Assembly (NCBI GenBank): GCA_024403675.1
Contig: JAKSRH010000005.1
Coordinates: 1-64,000 of the forward strand
Direction: 5' to 3'
Source of the DNA: Saccharofermentans sp.
GTDB taxonomy: Bacteria > Bacillota > Clostridia > Saccharofermentanales > Saccharofermentanaceae
Length of the DNA: 64,000 bases
Part shown: positions 51,885 to 58,869 of the stretch, in pieces
Layout: every line of letters begins with the position of its first letter
How positions within the stretch are numbered: position 1 is the stretch's first letter
Position numbers and translations under genes: made by a program
Notes under the pieces: model-generated
What the model was told of the DNA's origin: nothing
What the model saw: only the letters and a program-made list of their open reading frames with translations
Database searches by the model: none

Positions 51885-53111
51885 TTACGCTTTAGTGACA
51901 ACTCCCTTAGAAACATAAAAATAAGTTGGTTCAATATCTTTAAGAAGAGTTTGAGATAATTCATTTTCTACAAAAGAACGATCAGTACATGTGATAAAAA
52001 TTTGAGCATTTCTCATACTATTAAGCAGATTAGTCCTTCTCTTAATATCAAGTTCAGAAAATACATCATCCAAAAGCAAAATAGGAGTAGAAGATACTTC
52101 ATTACGAATAATATCTAATTCAGCAAGTTTTAATGAAAGAGAACCAGATCTCTGTTGTCCCTGAGAAGAATAAAGACGCATAGAAAGGCCATCAAGCTTA
52201 ATATCAAGGTCATCTCGCTGAACACCAGTAGAAGAAATACCCTTTTCTACATCATTTATACGAACTGATTTAAGTTTCTTAAGAATAAAATCAGTTAACT
52301 TAGCCTTTAAATCGCCGTAAATAGCCTCAGAAAGCTTTCCTTCAATAAATAAGGTACGTGAATCGTTATCTTTTAAGAAAGCCTCTATAAGCTCTACAGA
52401 GCCTGAAATAGTACAATAGGACACACTTATGGATTCTTTACCATCAGAAATAAGAAAATGATGATTATAAGCCTTTTCTGAAAGTAAACAAGCATATCTA
52501 TAACGATACATAATAAGTTCAGCAGATAATTCAGCTAGAGAAAAATCCCAAAAATCTAATGCCATGTTATCAATATTAGAAGTGTTACCTTTGAAAGACT
52601 TAAGACATGCATTTTTTTGATTCAAAATCTTAGTAGTGCGATTAAGAATATCAACATACTTACTTGAAATCTTACAAATAAGCATATTGAAGAACTTTCT
52701 ACGACTACTTGGTGCACCTTTTACAAGATTTAAGTCTTCTGGAGCGAATATAACAGTGTTACAAACGCCTATATAACTGGATATTTTACGAATTACCTCA
52801 CCATCGTACTCCATATAACGTTTTGAACTGTTATTATCACAAAAATACCTAGTTTTAAGGGTAAATTCTGAGTCATATACTTCATCATGACAAAGCATGG
52901 AAATATCATACTCATTTTCGTTAATCTTAATGAGTTCTTTATCCTTGGAAGTTCTATTAGAACTAATACAAGAACAAACATTAATAGCCTCAATAAGATT
53001 AGTTTTACCCTGAGCATTATCTCCATAGATAACATTAACAGAAGGCCCGACATCAAGTTCGAGCCTTCCATAATTTCTAAAATTGTTAATATTTATATGC
53101 TTTATGAACAT
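51885..53111 (-). CDS. recF: DNA repair protein RecF
   Basis: This encodes 408 residues. ABC/SMC-like ATPase: Walker A YGDNAQGKTNL near residue 30-40, signature SSQGQQRSGSLSLKLAE and Walker B ILLLDDVFSELD. It helps load RecA at gaps and stalled forks. The ATG directly follows the dnaN stop codon, so translation is coupled. The yaaA (S4-domain) gene usually present between dnaN and recF in Firmicutes is missing. A perfect TTATGAACA lies across its start codon (53102-53110). Confidence 0.96.
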   Translation of the reverse strand: MFIKHININNFRNYGRLELDVGPSVNVIYGDNAQGKTNLIEAINVCSCISSNRTSKDKELIKINENEYDISMLCHDEVYDSEFTLKTRYFCDNNSSKRYMEYDGEVIRKISSYIGVCNTVIFAPEDLNLVKGAPSSRRKFFNMLICKISSKYVDILNRTTKILNQKNACLKSFKGNTSNIDNMALDFWDFSLAELSAELIMYRYRYACLLSEKAYNHHFLISDGKESISVSYCTISGSVELIEAFLKDNDSRTLFIEGKLSEAIYGDLKAKLTDFILKKLKSVRINDVEKGISSTGVQRDDLDIKLDGLSMRLYSSQGQQRSGSLSLKLAELDIIRNEVSSTPILLLDDVFSELDIKRRTNLLNSMRNAQIFITCTDRSFVENELSQTLLKDIEPTYFYVSKGVVTKA

Positions 53112-54221
53112 TTATCTTCTAATAGGCAAGATGAGGTATACAAATCCATTTCCGTCAGTAGGAACAATAATACATGGACCCTGTGAACCATTAAACTCAA
53201 TATTAACTACTTCATCATCAATATTTTTAAGAGCATCAATTAAATACTTGTAGTTAAAATCAATATCAATAAGATCACCCTTAACTTCTACATCAATGTT
53301 CTCCTTATGTGCACCAGCCTCAGCATTAGCAGCAACAAGAAGTGTAGAATCATCAGACATAGCAAGCTGTACAGGACATCTTCTCTCATCAGTCATAATA
53401 ATAAGAGCAGCTCTATCTACAGCATTAAGAAGTGCCTTACGATTAACTGTCATAATAGTCTTAGGATTCTTCTGAATAATAGAATTGTAGTTAACAAATG
53501 GACCCTGAATAAGACGGGATACAATTCTTACATCCCCAACATCAAAGAGAAGGTGATTAGAAGAAGAATAGATAATTACTTCATTATCATCATTATCACC
53601 ATCAAAAATCTTAGCTGCCTCAGAAAGAGCCTTACCAGGGATAATATAGCTCATCTCTGGGAAATCAGAACCAGCTTCAACTCTTCTTAAAGCCATTCTA
53701 AAACCATCAATAGCTACCATAGAAATAACAGATCCATCACTCTCAAGGAAACAACCTGTAAGAGAAGGTCTTGTATCGTCCTTAGATACTGCAAAGATTG
53801 TCTTATCAATCATTGTCTTAAGCATCTTCTGACTTACTGTAATCTTATTATCTGTCTCGATAATAGGAATCTTAGGATAAGACTCAGCTGAAGATCCCTT
53901 AATAGATGTATTAGATGCACCAGAAACAATAGCAACACTATTACGCTCATCTGTAGTAATAGTAGTCATCTCCTCAGGAAGTCTCTTAATAATTTCACCA
54001 AATGTTCTGGAATTAATAACTACAGAACCTTCTTCAATAACATCACCAACAAGATCTGCTTCGATACCTGTCTCAAGGTCATAACCTGTAAGCTTAATCT
54101 TCTTATCAGCAGCCTGGATAAGAATACCGTCAAGAATCTGAATTGTAGAATTTGTCTTGATAGCCTTCTGAACAATAGAAACGGCTTCAATTAAATCAGT
54201 TTTATTACAATTAAACTTCAT
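53112..54221 (-). CDS. dnaN: DNA polymerase III beta clamp
   Basis: This encodes 369 residues, with the three-domain clamp layout and the C-terminal GPCIIVPTDGNGFVYLILPIRR, typical of DnaN. It forms the ring-shaped processivity factor for DNA polymerase III. AAAGG lies about 9 bases upstream of the ATG. It has its own TATAAT (complement of 54272-54277) about 50 bases upstream, besides transcription from dnaA. It is adjacent to recF with no gap. Confidence 0.97.
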   Translation of the reverse strand: MKFNCNKTDLIEAVSIVQKAIKTNSTIQILDGILIQAADKKIKLTGYDLETGIEADLVGDVIEEGSVVINSRTFGEIIKRLPEEMTTITTDERNSVAIVSGASNTSIKGSSAESYPKIPIIETDNKITVSQKMLKTMIDKTIFAVSKDDTRPSLTGCFLESDGSVISMVAIDGFRMALRRVEAGSDFPEMSYIIPGKALSEAAKIFDGDNDDNEVIIYSSSNHLLFDVGDVRIVSRLIQGPFVNYNSIIQKNPKTIMTVNRKALLNAVDRAALIIMTDERRCPVQLAMSDDSTLLVAANAEAGAHKENIDVEVKGDLIDIDFNYKYLIDALKNIDDEVVNIEFNGSQGPCIIVPTDGNGFVYLILPIRR

Positions 54222-54505
54222 ATAAAAATCCTTTCAAAATCATCAGAAAAATAGAATTCATTTCGTCCAACATTATACTACATTTTTTATTCTCTTCGTA
54301 GTGTTATTCTTATGGTATGAAGATTATGTTCAAAAATATCTTTGAACTATATTTTATGGGCTTTTATGCATGTTCAAAGGGTGTGTAAAAAGTGTCACTT
54401 TAAATGTTCATAAAAATGACGTTATGAACACCTGAAAATTAGGAACATTCTATGAACAGTAAAATTACATTAAGTTATGAACAAATGAACAATTTTTGTT
54501 CATTA
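54222..54505. other. oriC: Probable replication origin (oriC) with variant DnaA boxes
   Basis: The dnaA-dnaN spacer (281 bases) carries a cluster of 9-mers related to TTATGAACA: TGTTCAAAA (54327), TTTGAACTA (54341), TGTTCAAAG (54371), TGTTCATAA (54405), TTATGAACA (54422), CTATGAACA (54450), TTATGAACA (54475), AAATGAACA (54483) and TGTTCATTA (54497). One 9-mer, TTTTACACA on the minus strand (54382-54390), fits the classical DnaA box family TTWTNCACA. The region is strongly A/T-rich. The location between dnaA and dnaN and the switch in gene orientation near 55.9 kb support an origin here. Which 9-mers DnaA binds is inferred. Confidence 0.7.
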
Positions 54506-55834
54506 CTCAACAATTCTTCTCTTTATGATTTCAATATCTTTAAGAAGAGAATCATTCTTATCAATGTTGTTACAGCCATTCATAACAGTAGTATGTTTAC
54601 GTCCTCCAAAACATGCACCAATCTTTTCATATTGCATTTCAAGAAGGTCACGACAAATATACATAGCTACATTACGTGCATCTACTATTTCAGCATTACG
54701 AAGCTTACTCATCATTTTTTCAGGAGTGATGTCATAGTAGTGTGATACAGCTTCAATAACAATTTCTGGTGTAAGTTTCTTTGTCTTACCAGGAGAAATA
54801 AAGGACTGAAGTCTCTGTTCTACTTCTTCAAAAGTAAGATTACCATTCATAAGTGCATAACAAGCAGATACCATGTTATATGCACCATTAAGTTCACGGA
54901 CATTACGAGTTACATTCTCACAAACATAATTAATAATGTCGTCAGAAAGAACAATATTGTCGTGTTCAAGTTTACTAATAAAAATTGCCTTACGAGTCTC
55001 GAAATCAGGTGGTTGGATATCCATCAAAATACCACTTTGGAAACGAGAAGTAAGTCTATTATCAAGCTCAGTAAGATTCTTAGGAGCTTTATCTGAAGTA
55101 ATTACAATCTGCTTACCAGAAGTAATAAGTGCTTCAAAAGTATTAAAGAATTCAGTTTGAGTACCTTCTTTACCAATAAGGAATTGAATATCATCAATAA
55201 GAAGAACATCAACTGTTCTATATTTATTACGGAAAGATTCATAACTTGAATTATTCATACAAGCTACAAAGGCATTAGTAAATTCCTCACAAGTAGTATA
55301 AAGAACAGTTTTTTCAGGATAATTTTCCTTAATTCTATAACCAACTGCCTTCATAAGGTGAGTTTTACCGAGACCTGAATTACCCCACAAATAAAGAGGG
55401 TTACGCTGAGTACTGCCAGGATGAGTAGCAACAGAAATTGCAGACGCGTGAGCAAATCTATTACAGTCACCTACAATAAAGTTCTCAAAAGTAAATTCTG
55501 AAGTAATTCTTTCTGTGGCAGAAAATGACTTAGCCATTACTTTTTTCTGAGCAACGGTAGTAGTAATAAGAGCTGGTTCATTACCTTCTTCAACGTAATT
55601 AACAGAATAATTCTTTTCTGTGATTAATCTGAGGGCACCCTTAATGTAAGAATCAATATTCTGACCCTTAACTACACTCATGGAGTATTCATCACGACAT
55701 GAAAGAATAATAGTTCCATCTGGATCATGATTTACTTGCTTCATTTTGCAAAGAATACTCTCATAAATAACGGAATCTATTTTTGGATCTGCTTTAAGAA
55801 TAGATAAAGCCTTGGACCAAATATCATCTGCCAT
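54503..55834 (-). CDS. dnaA: Chromosomal replication initiator DnaA
   Basis: This encodes 443 residues. Short domain I and linker, AAA+ domain with Walker A GNSGLGKT (151-158), Walker B LLIDDIQFL (about 211-219) and the sensor region, then domain IV. Domain IV differs from the norm: the usual GGRDHTTV is GGRKHTTV (Lys413), and the LP pair of E. coli (L422-P423) is Tyr402-Glu403, while Arg379, His and Thr contacts are kept. Start: GGGAGGAG 8 bases upstream. A palindromic CATTATAATG 55 bases upstream gives -10 elements for both this gene and the divergent sortase. The boxes in the spacer downstream of this gene also deviate (see oriC). Confidence 0.95.
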   Translation of the reverse strand: MADDIWSKALSILKADPKIDSVIYESILCKMKQVNHDPDGTIILSCRDEYSMSVVKGQNIDSYIKGALRLITEKNYSVNYVEEGNEPALITTTVAQKKVMAKSFSATERITSEFTFENFIVGDCNRFAHASAISVATHPGSTQRNPLYLWGNSGLGKTHLMKAVGYRIKENYPEKTVLYTTCEEFTNAFVACMNNSSYESFRNKYRTVDVLLIDDIQFLIGKEGTQTEFFNTFEALITSGKQIVITSDKAPKNLTELDNRLTSRFQSGILMDIQPPDFETRKAIFISKLEHDNIVLSDDIINYVCENVTRNVRELNGAYNMVSACYALMNGNLTFEEVEQRLQSFISPGKTKKLTPEIVIEAVSHYYDITPEKMMSKLRNAEIVDARNVAMYICRDLLEMQYEKIGACFGGRKHTTVMNGCNNIDKNDSLLKDIEIIKRRIVE

Positions 55835-55888
55835 GATTTACTCCTCCCTCAAAAAATAAAAATCGTTTACATAATATCACAGGTATGC

Positions 55889-55896
55889 ATTATAAT
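55889..55896. promoter_or_regulatory. Palindromic shared -10 of dnaA and the sortase operon
   Basis: CATTATAATG at 55888-55897 reads TATAAT on both strands. On the plus strand it predicts transcription starting at the A of the ATG at 55903 (leaderless); on the minus strand it lies about 55 bases before dnaA. The -35 regions are weak on both sides. Confidence 0.5.
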
Positions 55897-55902
55897 GACA
55901 GT

Positions 55903-56667
55903 ATGAAAAACGATGGTTATGGAAGAAAAAAGAAAAAATTTGATGTTCTGATGGTGTTGGCACTTTTGCTCTTTTTGGCAGGTGTAGCACTTCTTCTTGT
56001 TGACCCAATTCGTAATTATCGTCGTGAGAAAAAGGCAGAAGAGGGTCTCGACCTTATTGAGGCACAAATTTCCGAGAATATTGCTAATCCTAATAGTGAT
56101 GAAGAACCAGAAGTAACATTTATCGTTCCTAGAGATGCAAATGCTATTAATGGCGAAGAATTAGATTATTACGTAGATAATGTCGAGGATAAGGCTGCAA
56201 TGAGTAGTCTTCTTGAAGAAGAACTCGAGAACATGCCTAATTACGTTACTTTAAGAGCTCTTGGTACTTTGGAAATAGAATCTGTAGGTATCAATATTGC
56301 TGTATGGGATGAAGCAACTGTCGTATCTTTAAGATATGGTGGAGGCCATCACGAGAATTCAGTTCTTCCTGGAGAAGATGGAAATTGTACTATTCTTGCA
56401 CATCATATGAGACATGCAGAAACTAATTTCCATTATCTTGATCAGGTTCAGATGGGGGATATTATTAAGTTTACTAATATCAAAGGTCAAACATTTGAAT
56501 ATAAAGTAGACAATATTAAGATTATTCATGCATATGAATTAGAAGATAATATTAGAGGAGATATTACCGATAGCAAGCAGATTACTTTAGTAACTTGTTC
56601 TTATACAGAAACAGAAAAGATGCGTCTTCTTGTAATCGGACATATTGTTTATCATGAGCAAAACTAA
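55903..56667 (+). CDS. Sortase-family protein
   Basis: This encodes 254 residues from the ATG at 55903; an earlier ATG (55885) would place the -10 inside the gene. An N-terminal basic stretch and one membrane helix (about 14-36, KKFDVLMVLALLLFLAGVALLLV) are followed by an acidic linker and a sortase domain (about 110-254): His in TILAHHMRH, Cys in ITLVTCSYTE, Arg in EKMRLLVIG. The TLVTC-TYxxxxxxR pattern matches class D/E-type sortases. It should anchor surface proteins to the wall; no LPxTG substrate is encoded in this window. It overlaps murT by 14 bases, so it is coupled to the lipid II amidation pair. Confidence 0.85.
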   Translation: MKNDGYGRKKKKFDVLMVLALLLFLAGVALLLVDPIRNYRREKKAEEGLDLIEAQISENIANPNSDEEPEVTFIVPRDANAINGEELDYYVDNVEDKAAMSSLLEEELENMPNYVTLRALGTLEIESVGINIAVWDEATVVSLRYGGGHHENSVLPGEDGNCTILAHHMRHAETNFHYLDQVQMGDIIKFTNIKGQTFEYKVDNIKIIHAYELEDNIRGDITDSKQITLVTCSYTETEKMRLLVIGHIVYHEQN

Positions 56668-58087
56668 ACTCGCAGTTTTTGCAGCAAAATTTACACGTAA
56701 ATCTTTAAGACTTTTGGGTAAAGGTGCAACTACTTTACCAGGTAAAATTGCACTTAAAGTATCTCCATCAGTTATAAAAGACCTTTCTAAAAATAAAAAT
56801 ATCATCACAATTACAGGTACAAATGGTAAGACAACATCATCTCATATGATTTCTGAGATGCTTACATCTATGGGTTATGACGTTATAAACAACATTTCAG
56901 GTGCAAATCTTGCATCAGGTATCGCTACTACCCTCATTTGTGAGAAGGGTACAGGTAAAGGCGACAAGGTATATGTATTAGAAACAGATGAAGCTGCTTT
57001 CGCAAAAATTGCAGGGGACCTTAATCCTAAGGTTTCTGTAGTAACCAACCTTTTCCGTGATCAGTTAGACCGTTATGGAGAACTTACTCACACACGTGAC
57101 TGTATTGCAAATGGTATAGATATGACATCTGCCAAGCTAATTTTGAATGCAGATGACTCTTTAGTAGCCTCCCTTGGTAAAGGACGTGAAGAAAAGTCCA
57201 TTTTCTTTGGTATAGATAAGGCCACAATGAAGAGTAACAATGTTAAATATCCAGCAAAAAAGGGCGTTCTCGAGGCTTCCTCCGATGCGGTGTATTGTCC
57301 TAACTGTAACGTAAAATATGAGTACGAATCTAGAAGTTTTGGCCATCTTGGTAACTTCAAATGCCCTTCTTGTGGCTTCAAAAGTCCACTTGAGCGCTTC
57401 GGAATCATCTACGACGGTGGCATAAGTCCATCCATGGATAACTTCCCATTTTCTATTAAGGATAATGGTAGTGGTGAGACTAAGGATATCACTCTCAAAA
57501 TACCTGGAAGTCATAATCTTTATAACACTTGTGGTGCCATTGCTGCAGTTGAGGTATTTGAAGAGGTTACTAAGGGTAAGACAAATGATAGAGAAATTTT
57601 TACTCGCGCGTGTGAGGCACAATCGCATGTTAAAGCTGCCTTTGGACGTATGGAAAAGATTGCTGTTGGTGATAAAAACTTATGTATTTTGCTTGTTAAA
57701 AACCCAGTGGGTCTTGATAGATCCTTGTCATTTGTAGCTGAAAGTAGTGATGCGGACGCTCTTATGCTTTGTCTTAATAGTAATTTTGCTGATGGTAAGG
57801 ACGTTTCATGGATTTGGGACGTAGATTTTGAAAGTAAAGCAGAGGATTTACCTTCTAAAATCTATGTTAGTGGTCAGCGTTATGGTGATATGAAGCTTCG
57901 TGTTACTTATTCAGGTTGTAACGTAACTGAAAGTGGTGATATGAGCCACGTAATGGAAATGCTTAAAAAGGCACTTGAAGAGTGTCCAGCAGGTAAGTGC
58001 GTTTATGTACTTCCTAATTACACATCTATGTTGGATTTACGTGGTCGTCTTGTAAATGAGCTTGGTCTCAAGGATTTCTGGAAGTAA
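56654..58087 (+). CDS. murT: MurT, lipid II isoglutaminyl synthase subunit
   Basis: This encodes 477 residues. Mur-ligase fold with P-loop TGTNGKTTSS, the central domain motif ETDEAAFAKI and NLFRDQLDRYGE, an inserted four-Cys zinc ribbon (CPNC...CPSC, about 215-237) that is characteristic of MurT, and a C-terminal DUF1727-type domain ending TSMLDLRGRLV. With GatD it amidates the D-glutamate of the lipid II stem peptide. The ATG lies inside the end of the sortase gene and lacks an SD, so it is probably translated by coupling. Followed by gatD 11 bases later. Confidence 0.96.
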   Translation: MSKTKLAVFAAKFTRKSLRLLGKGATTLPGKIALKVSPSVIKDLSKNKNIITITGTNGKTTSSHMISEMLTSMGYDVINNISGANLASGIATTLICEKGTGKGDKVYVLETDEAAFAKIAGDLNPKVSVVTNLFRDQLDRYGELTHTRDCIANGIDMTSAKLILNADDSLVASLGKGREEKSIFFGIDKATMKSNNVKYPAKKGVLEASSDAVYCPNCNVKYEYESRSFGHLGNFKCPSCGFKSPLERFGIIYDGGISPSMDNFPFSIKDNGSGETKDITLKIPGSHNLYNTCGAIAAVEVFEEVTKGKTNDREIFTRACEAQSHVKAAFGRMEKIAVGDKNLCILLVKNPVGLDRSLSFVAESSDADALMLCLNSNFADGKDVSWIWDVDFESKAEDLPSKIYVSGQRYGDMKLRVTYSGCNVTESGDMSHVMEMLKKALEECPAGKCVYVLPNYTSMLDLRGRLVNELGLKDFWK

Positions 58088-58098
58088 GAGGTAGGAAT

Positions 58099-58854
58099 AT
58101 GAAATTAGTAATTGGACATTTTTATCCTGATCTTCTTAATCTTTATGGCGATCGTGGTAACGTTTTAGCCCTTTATCGTCGTGCTTCTTTACGTGGAATT
58201 GATGTTGAGATTCGTTCCATCTCTGTTGGAGATGAAATTAATGAAGATGATATTGATATTTGTTTCTTTGGTGGTGGTCAGGATAGTGAGCAGAACATCA
58301 TGGCAAAGGATCTCATTGAAGAAAAGGGCTCCATAATCAAGAACATGATTGAAAATGGTAAGGTTTTCCTTTGCATTTGTGGTGGTTATCAGATGCTTGG
58401 CCAGTATTACCGTGAGCATGATGGTTCCATGCTTAAGTGTCTTGGTGCTTTGCCTCATTATACAGAGGGTAAAAAGGAGCGTTTTATTAACGATACTGTA
58501 TATGAATTTACCTTACCTTCAGGTGAAGTAACTAAGGTGGTTGGCTTTGAAAACCACAGTGGTCGTACATACCTTGGTGAAGGCGAGAAGCCTTTTATGA
58601 AGGTTATTACTGGTCATGGAAATAATGGTGAGGATGGCTATGAGGGTGCAGTATATAAGAATACTTTTTGCACATACTCACATGGTAGTTTCCTTCCAAA
58701 AAATCCTCTTATTACAGACATGCTTATAGAGATTGCCATGCGTAACCGCTATGGTAATGACTATGTATTACCACCACTTGATGTCTCTGTTGAAAATGAA
58801 GCTCGTGACCAGGCTTTTGATTACATACAAAACGGCAAAGAGCAGATGATCTGA
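58099..58854 (+). CDS. gatD: GatD, glutamine amidotransferase subunit of lipid II isoglutaminyl synthase
   Basis: This encodes 251 residues of the class I (CobB/CobQ-like) amidotransferase type: MKLVIGHFYPDLLNLYGDRGN, the nucleophile in LCICGGYQML (Cys94), Arg128 in KKERF and His195 in TYSHGSF. GatD releases ammonia from glutamine and channels it to MurT. Ribosome site AGAGGTAGG before the ATG. Convergent with the GH9 cellulase gene; only 15 bases separate the stops and no terminator is seen between them. Confidence 0.96.
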   Translation: MKLVIGHFYPDLLNLYGDRGNVLALYRRASLRGIDVEIRSISVGDEINEDDIDICFFGGGQDSEQNIMAKDLIEEKGSIIKNMIENGKVFLCICGGYQMLGQYYREHDGSMLKCLGALPHYTEGKKERFINDTVYEFTLPSGEVTKVVGFENHSGRTYLGEGEKPFMKVITGHGNNGEDGYEGAVYKNTFCTYSHGSFLPKNPLITDMLIEIAMRNRYGNDYVLPPLDVSVENEARDQAFDYIQNGKEQMI

Positions 58855-58869
58855 TAATCTTCGCGCAAA

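Noticed and set aside
55903..56667. LPxTG substrate operon for the sortase
   Set aside because: None of the predicted secreted proteins here (CAP protein, deacetylase, cellulase) ends in a sorting signal.
58855..58869. Terminator between gatD and the GH9 gene
   Set aside because: The 15-base convergent gap has no stem; transcripts probably overlap or end inside the coding regions.
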